Assembly (NCBI RefSeq): GCF_008642335.1
Contig: NZ_CP029191.1
Location: 7,688,001 to 7,752,000, forward strand
Length of the DNA: 64,000 bases
Source of the DNA: Streptomyces venezuelae
GTDB taxonomy: Bacteria; Actinomycetota; Actinomycetes; Streptomycetales; Streptomycetaceae
Direction: 5' to 3'
The translations under genes and the position numbers were made by a program. Each line of letters opens with the position of its first letter. Positions within the stretch are counted from its first letter, which is position 1. Below, piece after piece: positions 35,753 through 43,502 of the stretch. Under the pieces are notes generated by a model, which was not told where the DNA came from, made no database searches, and saw only the letters and a program-made list of their open reading frames with translations.

Positions 35753-35992
35753 GGCGCTGGAACACCGACGTACGGCTGCGGCGCATGACGGCGGACGGGC
35801 GCACGCTCGGCAAGGCGGTCGTCCCCGTACGGGCTCCCGGGCGGGAGGTCGTCTGCGCGGACGTCCCGGACGACCTCGCTGCCCGGGGAGAGCGTGACGA
35901 TCGGCGTACGCGGATGGGATGCCGTGGGTCCCCGTGGCGGACCGGATGTCGCCGCCGTCAGGGCGGCCCTGTTCGCGGTGGAGCCCGCATGA
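35718..35992 (+). pseudogene. Frameshifted remainder of the sigma-partner gene
   Basis: Beyond the Pro/Ser-rich tail, a second frame reads GRVTWTCRTVGRWNTDVRL and on through TLGKAVVPVRAPGREVVCADVPDDL. A third frame then reads PGESVTIGVRGWDAVG and VAAVRAALFAVEPA, ending in a TGA (35990-35992) that overlaps the ATG of the LacI gene. That conserved overlap supports an originally single extracellular domain. Two indels would restore it; the first falls in a C-rich run where a sequencing error is possible. Confidence 0.6.
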
Positions 35993-36903
35993 GTGAGCAG
36001 CGGCTGACCATCCGGGACGTGGCGGCGCGGGCCGGGGTCTCGCGCGCCGCGGTGTCCCTGGCCTTCAACAACAAGCCGGGGGTGTCGGAGGCGACCCGGG
36101 CCCGGATCATCGAGGTCGCCCGCGCGATGGGCTGGGAGCCCAACCGCTCGGCACGCGCGCTCAACAAGCAGGGGACGGGCACGATCGGGCTCGCCATCAG
36201 CAGACCCGCACGCCAACTCGGCCTCGAACCCTTCTACATGGAGTTCATCTCCGGCCTGGAGAGCGTGGTGTCCGATCACTCGGGCGGGCTGCTCCTGCGC
36301 CTGGTGAAGAGCCTCGACGAGGAGATCGAGCTGCAGCGCCACTGGTGGCGGTCGGGCCAGATCGCCGGTTCCGTCCTGGTCGACTTCCGTGAGCACGACC
36401 CGCGTGTGCCCGTGCTGTCGCAGCTCGGGCTGCCCGCGGTCGCCGTCGCCCACCCCTCGCTGATGGGCCCGTTCACCTCCCTCTGGACCGATGACACCAC
36501 CGCCGTCACCGAAGCGGTGCGCTACCTCGCCGCGCTGGGGCACCGCTCCATCGCCCGGGTCGGCGGCACGGCCGAGCTCGGGCACAGCGTCATCCGCGGG
36601 GCCGCTTTCGGCGCGGCCGTGGCGGATCTGGGGCTGCCGGAGGGGCGCCAGCTGGCCACGGACTTCTCCGGGGACGCCGGGGCCCGGGCGACACGCTCGC
36701 TGCTGGCCTGGGACGATTCGCAGCTGTGCAAGCTGACCCACCCGACGCTCTCCGCGATGAGCCACGACATCCACGCCTTCGGTGCGGACGTCGCCCGGAG
36801 CCTGTACGAGGTCCTGGCGGGCGGCCGGGTGGCCGCGCACCAGGTGCCGACGCCGGCCCTCACGCCGAGGGGGTCGACGGGGCCGCCGCCCGGGCGAGAA
36901 TGA
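35989..36903 (+). CDS. LacI family regulator with an internal deletion
   Basis: A 304-residue protein, short for LacI/PurR regulators (about 335-345). The HTH is intact: LTIRDVAARAGVSRAAVSLAF, then hinge NRSARALNKQ. The periplasmic-binding-like sensor starts normally, but the text jumps from GARATRSLLA straight to WDDSQLCKLTHPTLSAM near 36697-36710. Family members have around 35-40 residues there, carrying the PTA-Y-DND and ELG-VP-LS-V segments. The sensor therefore lacks part of its C-terminal lobe and may not bind its sugar. ATG overlaps the preceding pseudogene's stop. Confidence 0.82.
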   Translation: MSEQRLTIRDVAARAGVSRAAVSLAFNNKPGVSEATRARIIEVARAMGWEPNRSARALNKQGTGTIGLAISRPARQLGLEPFYMEFISGLESVVSDHSGGLLLRLVKSLDEEIELQRHWWRSGQIAGSVLVDFREHDPRVPVLSQLGLPAVAVAHPSLMGPFTSLWTDDTTAVTEAVRYLAALGHRSIARVGGTAELGHSVIRGAAFGAAVADLGLPEGRQLATDFSGDAGARATRSLLAWDDSQLCKLTHPTLSAMSHDIHAFGADVARSLYEVLAGGRVAAHQVPTPALTPRGSTGPPPGRE

Positions 36904-36957
36904 GGGAACCGGTCACGTGCAGGGCCGGGCCGTCAGCCGTCAGGAGTTGGTCGCACC

Positions 36958-37956
36958 ATGCCGGAGCGCGCACACCCGCGTACGTCCATATCCGCGCCCG
37001 CCCCCTCACCCGCCCCGTCACCCGGCTCCTCACCCGACCGTGACCCCGGGCTGTTCGGCCCGTCCTCCGTGACCTGGCAGGCGCACGCCGACCCGATGAT
37101 GTGGGTCGCCGGGATCAGGGCCCTCTACCTCCAGGCCCTGCATCCCCGCGCGGTCCGCGGCGTCATGGAGAACTCCGACTTCCGCAAGGACGCGTGGGGC
37201 CGCCTCATGCGGACCGCCAACTTCGTGGGCACGACCACCTACGGGACGAGCGCGGTGGCCGAGAAGGCGGGCGCCCGGGTCCGGAAGATCCACACCATGC
37301 TCGGGGCGACGGATCCCGAGACGGGGGAGCGGTACGGCGTCGACGAGCCCGAGCTGCTGCTCTGGGTGCACTGCGCCGAGATCGACTCCTACCTCCACGT
37401 CGTACGCCGCTCGGGGTTCCGCCTCACCGACGCGCTGGCCGACCGGTACGTCGACGAACACCGGCAGAGCGCCCGCCTCGTGGGCCTCGACCCCGCGGAC
37501 GTACCGGCGTCGACGGGGGAACTCGCCGCGTACTTCGAGGACATACGGCCACGGCTCGCCGCCGGGCCCGACGCGCGCGCCGTCGACGACTTCCTGCAGC
37601 GCCCGCCGACCCACGCCCTGCTCATTCCGGCGCGCGAACTGCTGTGGAGGCGTGTGGCGAACCTGGCGTACGCCTCCCTGCCGCCGTACGCCCACGAGCT
37701 GTACGGCAGGGCGGCCCCGCCACCCGCCGCGGTGACCCGCAGGCTCGTCCTCACCGGCACCGTCCTGCGCGCCGTCCCCAACCGTGTGCGCTGGCAACTC
37801 CCGCCCAAACACATCCTGCGCGCCATGGCGCGACTCGGCCCCGGCAGCCGCCCGGCCCCGTACAAACTCCACAGACGGGACGCCATACTGGGCGGGGCGG
37901 GGAGGGCGCGGCGAGGCGACGGGGGCGACAACACGAGATGGCGGACACCAGGCTGA
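36958..37956 (+). CDS. MpaB-type oxygenase family protein (DUF2236)
   Basis: A 332-residue protein of the DUF2236/MpaB family. A Ser/Pro-rich N-terminal arm is followed by MMWVAGIRALYLQALHPRAVRGV, FRKDAWGRLMRTANFVGTTTYG and the HRQSARLVGLDP segment seen in this family, whose fungal member MpaB cleaves a terpenoid chain. Bacterial members are mostly uncharacterised; LCP rubber oxygenases are distant relatives. The gene overlaps the start of the kinase gene by 19 bases, so both are made from one message. Confidence 0.85.
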   Translation: MPERAHPRTSISAPAPSPAPSPGSSPDRDPGLFGPSSVTWQAHADPMMWVAGIRALYLQALHPRAVRGVMENSDFRKDAWGRLMRTANFVGTTTYGTSAVAEKAGARVRKIHTMLGATDPETGERYGVDEPELLLWVHCAEIDSYLHVVRRSGFRLTDALADRYVDEHRQSARLVGLDPADVPASTGELAAYFEDIRPRLAAGPDARAVDDFLQRPPTHALLIPARELLWRRVANLAYASLPPYAHELYGRAAPPPAAVTRRLVLTGTVLRAVPNRVRWQLPPKHILRAMARLGPGSRPAPYKLHRRDAILGGAGRARRGDGGDNTRWRTPG

Positions 37957-40175
37957 TCCAGGGCCGCTACCGGCTCCTGGATCTGATCGGGCGCGGCGGC
38001 ATGGGCGAGGTCTGGCGGGCCCGCGACGAGTCGCTGGGCCGCCAGGTCGCGGTCAAATGCCTCAAGCCGGTGGGGCCCCAGCACGACCAGGCGTTCACGC
38101 GCGTGCTGCGTGAGCGCTTCCGGCGCGAGGCGCGCGTCGCGGCCGCGCTCCAGCACCGGGGCGTCACCGTCGTCCACGACTTCGGCGAGCACGACGGCGT
38201 CCTGTACCTGGTGATGGAACTCCTCGACGGCCGCAACCTCAGCCAGCTCATGGAGGACAACAAACAGCACCCCCTGCCCGTCGAGGACGTCGTCGAGATC
38301 GCCGACCAGGTCGCGGGCGCCCTCGCGTACACCCACGAACAGGGCATCGTCCACCGCGACCTGAAGCCCGCGAACATCATGCGGCTCGCCGACGGCACGG
38401 TGAAGATCTGCGACTTCGGCATAGCCCACCTCGGTGCCGACATCGGCTTCACCTCCCGGCTGACCGGCACGGGCATCGCGATGGGCACCCCGCACTACAT
38501 GTCGCCCGAGCAGATCAGCGGCGACCCCGTCGACCAGCGCAGCGACCTCTACTCCTTCGGGTGCGTGCTGTACGAGATCGCCACGGGCGCCCCGCCCTTC
38601 GACATGGAGGACGCCTGGGCCGTCCTCGTCGGCCACCGCGACACCACACCCGCGCCGCCCCGCAGACACCGCGACGAACTGCCCGCGTACTTCGACCGCA
38701 TCGTCCTCGACCTGCTCGCCAAGGAGCCCACGAGCAGGCCGCACGACGCGCGGGAGCTGGGCCGCCGCATCGCCGCGGGACGCACGTCGATCACGTACGT
38801 CCCGACCGTCGCGACGCCACCCGTCCGCCGCGCCGACCCCCTGGTCCCGCACGAGCCGCGCCTGCCCTCCTGGACCCGGGGCATGACCACAGGACACAAG
38901 GCCGGCGGCGCGTCCGTGCTGCGCACCACCCCGCCCGACGCGGCCGCAGGCCTCACGGGCGAGTGGATCCCCCGACGTGACGCGCGTCGCACCGCGGCCC
39001 CCCGCCCCACCGAACGCCCCACACCCGCGCCCGAACTGGTGGCCACCCTCACCAACCGCCACAACGCCGGACTGAGCCTTGGCCGGCTCGGCCGCTGGGC
39101 GGAGGCGGGCGAGGTGCACCGCTCCGTCGCCGCCGAACGCGAGCACGCGCTCGGCCCCGACCACCCCGACACGCTCGCCAGCCGGTACGAGGTCGGCTTC
39201 ACGCTCAGCCGCACCGGCCGCGCCTCCGACGCCCTGCGCGAGTACACCCGCGTCGCACAGGGCCGGGAGCGCACGCTCGGCCCCGAGCACCCGGACACGC
39301 TCGCCGCACGCCAGGAGATGGCGTACGTGCTCGGCCAGCTCGGACGGCACTTCGAGGCCCACCAGACGTACACCGCGGTGCTCGCCGTCCGCGAGCGCAC
39401 GGCGGGCCCCGACCATCCGGACACGCTGCGCTGCCGCCACAACCTCGCGTACAACCTGAGCCGCCTCGGCCGCCTCGAGGACTCCTACCGACTCGCGGAG
39501 GAAGTGGCGGAGGCCCGCGTGCGAGTCCTTGGCCAGACCCACCCCGACACACTGGTCACGCGTTACGAAGTGGCTTACGCACTGGGCCAGTTGGGCCGCT
39601 GGCAGGAAGCCCTGGCAACCTACCGGGAGGTCGCCGACGCGCGCGAGCACGCCCTCGGCCCCGACCACCCCGACACGCTCACCGCCCGCTACGAAGTCGG
39701 CATCAGCCTCGGCCGGCTCGGCCGCAGCGGCGAGGCTCTCGACCTCTACCGCCACCTCATCGACGACCGCACCCGCGTCAACGGCCCCGCCGACCCCGAA
39801 ACGCTCCGGGCCCGCCACGGCCTCGGCGTCAACCTCGGCCGCCTCGGCCGCTGGGAGGAGGCCCTCGCGGAAGCCCGCGACGTGTGCGCCATCCGCGAAC
39901 GAGTCCTGGGCCCCGACCACCCCGACACCCTCGTCAGCCGCCGCGAGGTAGCCGTCGGCCTCGGCTGGCTCGGCCGCTGGACCGACGCCCTCACGGAGTA
40001 CCGCAGAGTGGCCACATCCCGCGAACACGTCCTGGGCCCCGACCACCCCGACACCCTGGCCAGCCACAACGACGAGGCCCACTGCCTGGAACAGCTGGGA
40101 CGGGGCGCGGAGGCGGTGGAGGTGTACCGGAGGGTGGCTGTGGTGCGGCAGAGGGGGGCGGGTGGGGGGCGGTGA
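37938..40175 (+). CDS. Ser/Thr protein kinase with C-terminal TPR-type repeats
   Basis: A 745-residue soluble Hanks-type kinase. The Gly loop is IGRGGMGEVWRARD, the ATP Lys is in VAVKCLK, the catalytic loop IVHRDLKPANIM and DFG in ICDFGIAHL; APE is present as SPE in HYMSPEQISG. After a Pro-rich linker (about residues 285-360) come eight units of 42 residues with LGPDHPDTL-type signatures (kinesin-light-chain-like TPR). No membrane helix is seen, unlike most PknB-type kinases. TPR arrays usually bind partner proteins. ATG at 37938; the last bases overlap the next gene. Confidence 0.93.
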   Translation: MADTRLIQGRYRLLDLIGRGGMGEVWRARDESLGRQVAVKCLKPVGPQHDQAFTRVLRERFRREARVAAALQHRGVTVVHDFGEHDGVLYLVMELLDGRNLSQLMEDNKQHPLPVEDVVEIADQVAGALAYTHEQGIVHRDLKPANIMRLADGTVKICDFGIAHLGADIGFTSRLTGTGIAMGTPHYMSPEQISGDPVDQRSDLYSFGCVLYEIATGAPPFDMEDAWAVLVGHRDTTPAPPRRHRDELPAYFDRIVLDLLAKEPTSRPHDARELGRRIAAGRTSITYVPTVATPPVRRADPLVPHEPRLPSWTRGMTTGHKAGGASVLRTTPPDAAAGLTGEWIPRRDARRTAAPRPTERPTPAPELVATLTNRHNAGLSLGRLGRWAEAGEVHRSVAAEREHALGPDHPDTLASRYEVGFTLSRTGRASDALREYTRVAQGRERTLGPEHPDTLAARQEMAYVLGQLGRHFEAHQTYTAVLAVRERTAGPDHPDTLRCRHNLAYNLSRLGRLEDSYRLAEEVAEARVRVLGQTHPDTLVTRYEVAYALGQLGRWQEALATYREVADAREHALGPDHPDTLTARYEVGISLGRLGRSGEALDLYRHLIDDRTRVNGPADPETLRARHGLGVNLGRLGRWEEALAEARDVCAIRERVLGPDHPDTLVSRREVAVGLGWLGRWTDALTEYRRVATSREHVLGPDHPDTLASHNDEAHCLEQLGRGAEAVEVYRRVAVVRQRGAGGGR
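39030..40150 (+). repeat. 126-bp tandem repeats encoding TPR units
   Basis: About eight and a half copies of a 126-base unit, each with a CCCGACCACCCCGACAC-type core encoding GPDHPDTL. The copies are diverged but clearly related in both DNA and protein, pointing to expansion by duplication. Confidence 0.85.
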
Positions 40176-40900
40176 CCGCCCCGGAGCGGGGCTGCGAGGA
40201 TGCGGTCGTGGAGCGGATAGTGAGTCGACTGGAAGCATCTGAGGCCGTGAGCAGTCACGGGTGGCGCTACGTGCTGGGCACCCTGCAAGCCTCCGTGCCT
40301 GTGGGGACGTTGGTCGACGCGATCAGTCTGGCGGCGGATGCTGCCGCCGCGTGCGGCGACGATGCCGATCGCCATCTCCGTGTTGATGTCCGCGCCGACA
40401 TGGCGTTCCTCACCCTTCAGTCACTGGACCACGCGGCGGTGACCACCCGGGACGTCGAACTCGCACGTCGCATCTCTTCCGCCGCCGACCGGGCGGGGTT
40501 CCCGCTCGGGCCCGGCATCGGCACGGAGGCACCCCGCTCGGTCCAGGTCGTGGAGATCGCGATCGACGCCCTGAGCATCTCCGGGATCCGGCCGTTCTGG
40601 AAGGCGGTGTTGGCCTACGCCGACGAGGCCGGCGCGGACGGTCCGGAGGATCCGCTGGTCGACCCGCTCCGACAGGGCCCCGCCCTCTGGTTTCAGCAGA
40701 TGGACCGCGCACGTCCGCAGCGCAATCGCCTCCACCTGGACGTCAGCGTCCCGCACGACGAGGCACCACGCCGCGTCGAGGCCGCGCTGGCGGCGGGCGG
40801 CCGACTCGTGTCCGCGAGCCGCGCCCCGGCCTTCTGGGTCCTCGCTGACCAGGAGGGCAACGAGGCATGTGTCACCACGTGGCAGGGGCGGGACGGCTGA
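40172..40900 (+). CDS. Pterin carbinolamine dehydratase-like and VOC/glyoxalase fusion
   Basis: A 242-residue protein. The first 100 residues match the PCD/DCoH layout (HGWRYVLGTLQASV, HLRVDVRADMAFLTLQS, AAVTTRDVELARRIS) although the family's active-site HH pair is not present. Residues about 125-240 are a vicinal-oxygen-chelate domain with VVEIAIDAL, FWKAVLAYAD, RNRLHLDVSVPHDE and the end ADQEGNEACVTTW. GTG at 40172 overlaps the kinase gene's stop, so it is coupled to it. Both domains are likely non-canonical; function not known. Confidence 0.75.
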   Translation: MTAPERGCEDAVVERIVSRLEASEAVSSHGWRYVLGTLQASVPVGTLVDAISLAADAAAACGDDADRHLRVDVRADMAFLTLQSLDHAAVTTRDVELARRISSAADRAGFPLGPGIGTEAPRSVQVVEIAIDALSISGIRPFWKAVLAYADEAGADGPEDPLVDPLRQGPALWFQQMDRARPQRNRLHLDVSVPHDEAPRRVEAALAAGGRLVSASRAPAFWVLADQEGNEACVTTWQGRDG

Positions 40901-40907
40901 CGCGACG

Positions 40908-41030
40908 TGATGACATCACGCTGTCGGCCGGTCGGCAGCATGATCATCGCGAACGGGGAGGCGCCGTCGCCGCGCGCCGACGTCATCAGTCCGATGCCGT
41001 CGAGGCCGGGCAGCATCACGTCGAGGATCC
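40908..41030 (-). pseudogene. Fragment of a response-regulator receiver domain
   Basis: On the minus strand the sequence reads ILDVMLPGLDGIGLMTSARG followed by PFAMIMLPTGRQRDVIT. This is the region around the phospho-acceptor Asp (DVMLPGLDG) and the next strand (IML) of response regulators. No start, output domain or rest of the gene is present; it stops at the end of the glyoxalase-fusion gene. The surrounding 272-bp gap up to the oxidoreductase gene shows nothing else. Confidence 0.6.
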
Positions 41031-41172
41031 CTCCGAGCCGAGCCCGGCTCAGCCGACACCGTCCGACCCTGCATCACCGGTCCCGCGGTCCGGCCGCAGC
41101 CGTGTATCAGCCAACACTCAACCCACCCGGAACGTCAGCCCACCCCGTGCCACGAAGATGCTAGGAAGAGCC

Positions 41173-42744
41173 ATGCCCGATCGTGATGCGTACGACGCCG
41201 TCATCGTCGGTGGTGGCCACAACGGTCTTGTCGCCGCCGCCTATCTCGCCCGCGCCGGACGATCCGTGCTGCTCCTGGAGCGGCTCTCCGGAACCGGGGG
41301 CGCCGCCGTCTCCAGCCGGCCCTTCCCCGGGGTCGACGCGCGGCTCTCCCGCTACTCGTATCTCGTCAGCCTGCTGCCCAAGAAGATCGTCCGGGATCTC
41401 GACCTCAACTTCAGGGTCCGCACCCGCACCGTGTCCTCCTACACCCCGACCGAGCGCGGCGGCCGTCCCACCGGGCTCCTCGTCGGCGGTGGCGACGCCC
41501 GCACCCGGCAGGCCTTCGCGCGGCTCACCGGCGGACAGCGCGAGTACGACGCCTGGCGGGAGTTCTACGCCATGACCGGCGAGGTCGCCCGCCGCGTCTT
41601 CCCCACGCTCACCGAACCCCTGCCGAGCCGCGCCGAACTGCGCGCCCGTGTCGACGACGACACCGCCTGGCGCACCCTCTTCGAAGAGCCCATCGGCACC
41701 GCGATCGAAGAGCGCTTCGCCGACGACCTGGTGCGCGGCGTCGTCCTCACCGACGCCCTCATCGGCACGTTCGCCGACGCCCACGACCCGTCCCTGCGAC
41801 AGAACCGCTGCTTCCTGTACCACGTCATCGGCGGCGGCACCGGCGACTGGAACGTGCCCGTCGGCGGCATGGGCGCCCTCACCTCCGCCATCGCCGACTC
41901 GGCGCGGATGTCGGGCGCGCGGCTGCGCACGGGGTGCGAGGTCACCCGGATCGACACGGACGGGCGGCGCGCCGAGGTGACGTACCGGACGGAGGGCGTC
42001 GAACACAGCGCCTCCGCACGCCACGTCCTGGTCAATGCTTCGCCTGAAGCCCTCGCGGGGTTCCTCGGCGACGAGGCGCCCGAGCCCGCCGAAGGCGCCC
42101 AGTTCAAGGTCAACATGCTGCTCGAACGGTTGCCGCGGCTCCGCGACACCTCCGTCGACCCGCGCGAGGCCTTCGCCGGGACCTTCCACATCGCCGAGGG
42201 GTACGAGGAGTTGGGGGCCGCGTATGCCCAGGCCGCCGGCGGTACGCTGCCCGCCGCGCCGCCCTCCGAGATCTACTGCCATTCGCTCACCGACCCCACC
42301 ATCCTCGGGCCCGACCTCGTCGAACGCGGCTGCCAGACCCTCACCCTCTTCGGTCTGCACACACCCGCACGGCTCTTCGCCGGCGACAACGACACCGCGC
42401 GCGCCGAACTCCTGAAGTCCACCCTCGCCCAGCTCGACGCGCACCTCGCCGAGCCGATCGCCGACTGCCTGGCCCTGGACGCGCAGGGCCGCCCCTGCAT
42501 CGAGGCGAAGACCCCGCTGGACCTCGAACGGGACCTCCGGCTGCCCGGCGGCAACATCTTCCACCGCGACCTGGCCTTCCCCTACGCCCAGGAGGGCACG
42601 GGACGCTGGGGCGTGGAGACCCGGCACGCCAACGTCCTGCTGTGCGGCGCGGGCGCGGTGCGCGGCGGCGGTGTCAGCGGCGTCCCCGGACACAACGCCG
42701 CGATGGCGGTGCTGGAGGCGCAGCCGGAGGCCGGTCAGAAGTAG
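41173..42744 (+). CDS. FAD-dependent oxidoreductase, phytoene dehydrogenase-like
   Basis: A 523-residue flavoprotein. The N-terminal dinucleotide fold is DAVIVGGGHNGLVAAAYLARAG, followed by LLERLSGTGGAAVSS; the C-terminal FAD segment is LLCGAGAVRGGGVSGVPGHNAA. This is the architecture of CrtI-like and PYROXD2-like desaturases and amine oxidases. No carotenoid genes are nearby, so a PYROXD2-like role of unknown substrate is more likely than carotenoid synthesis. ATG at 41173 follows AGGAAG. The 3' end overlaps a convergent gene by ten bases. Confidence 0.88.
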   Translation: MPDRDAYDAVIVGGGHNGLVAAAYLARAGRSVLLLERLSGTGGAAVSSRPFPGVDARLSRYSYLVSLLPKKIVRDLDLNFRVRTRTVSSYTPTERGGRPTGLLVGGGDARTRQAFARLTGGQREYDAWREFYAMTGEVARRVFPTLTEPLPSRAELRARVDDDTAWRTLFEEPIGTAIEERFADDLVRGVVLTDALIGTFADAHDPSLRQNRCFLYHVIGGGTGDWNVPVGGMGALTSAIADSARMSGARLRTGCEVTRIDTDGRRAEVTYRTEGVEHSASARHVLVNASPEALAGFLGDEAPEPAEGAQFKVNMLLERLPRLRDTSVDPREAFAGTFHIAEGYEELGAAYAQAAGGTLPAAPPSEIYCHSLTDPTILGPDLVERGCQTLTLFGLHTPARLFAGDNDTARAELLKSTLAQLDAHLAEPIADCLALDAQGRPCIEAKTPLDLERDLRLPGGNIFHRDLAFPYAQEGTGRWGVETRHANVLLCGAGAVRGGGVSGVPGHNAAMAVLEAQPEAGQK

Positions 42745-43475
42745 CGCGTGAACGGGGTCGCGTCCACGGCGAACAGGCCGTCGAAGGGGCTGTCCAGCTG
42801 GTAGATGAGCAGGACGGTGAAGGTGATCAGGCCGGACAGGCCCATCACCATCACGACATGCGTGAAGCTGCGCTGCACGCCGAACATGAACATGAAGGCG
42901 ATGGTGAGGACGCCGCCGACGATGAGGCCGAACCAGAGCACGGGTGACAGCTGTTCCTCCGCGTCGGCCTCACGTCCGCGGCGTGCCTCGTCCAGGGTGC
43001 TCAGCTGCGCCAGCGTCTCCTGTCCCGTGGCCTGTTGGGCCGGCGTGGCATCGGCCGGCACCTGGCCCGTTGCGCGCACCTGGTCGAGCAACCGCCAGCC
43101 CGTCGTGCCGATCGGGGCGCCCTCGGCCATGGCGGGCCACTCCGTGTCGGTGACGTGCCGGATGTACGACTCGATCTGGCCGCGCATCCGGTCGGCCTGC
43201 CCGGCGGGCAGACCCGCCGCGAGCAGATGGATCTGGTGCGCGGCGCTGGCCTCGGTGGCGGTGTGGTCCTCGGCGCCGGAGCGGGCGTCCCACACCGACA
43301 CCAGGGAGAGGCCGAGGACGAGGGCGTACAGGACGCCGACCATCATCGAGATGTACTCGGCGACGTCCTCGCGGGGTTCGTCGTCGGGTCCGGGCGGCCA
43401 GAACCGGTGTTTGAGCAGGACGACCGCCGCGGCGAGCAGGGCGACGCCCAGGACGATGGCGAAACTCAGGATCAT
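42735..43475 (-). CDS. Membrane protein, DUF4239/bestrophin-like
   Basis: A 246-residue protein with four membrane helices: residues about 2-22 (SFAIVLGVALLAAAVVLL), 42-62 (YISMMVGVLYALVLGLSLVS), then after a 90-residue soluble helical region two more (LWFGLIVGGVLTIAFMFMF and VVMVMGLSGLITFTVLLIY). This order and the VLYALVLGLSLVSVWDAR segment match DUF4239 proteins, which have a bestrophin-like fold. Possible ion channel; unproven. Its stop overlaps the end of the oxidoreductase gene. Confidence 0.8.
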   Translation of the reverse strand: MILSFAIVLGVALLAAAVVLLKHRFWPPGPDDEPREDVAEYISMMVGVLYALVLGLSLVSVWDARSGAEDHTATEASAAHQIHLLAAGLPAGQADRMRGQIESYIRHVTDTEWPAMAEGAPIGTTGWRLLDQVRATGQVPADATPAQQATGQETLAQLSTLDEARRGREADAEEQLSPVLWFGLIVGGVLTIAFMFMFGVQRSFTHVVMVMGLSGLITFTVLLIYQLDSPFDGLFAVDATPFTRYF

Positions 43476-43502
43476 CGGCAGTCCCGATTCGTTGCGGCAC
43501 GG

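Noticed and set aside
41173-42744. Carotenoid biosynthesis locus
   Set aside because: Only one CrtI-like oxidoreductase is present; no crtB, crtE or cyclase genes are in the window.
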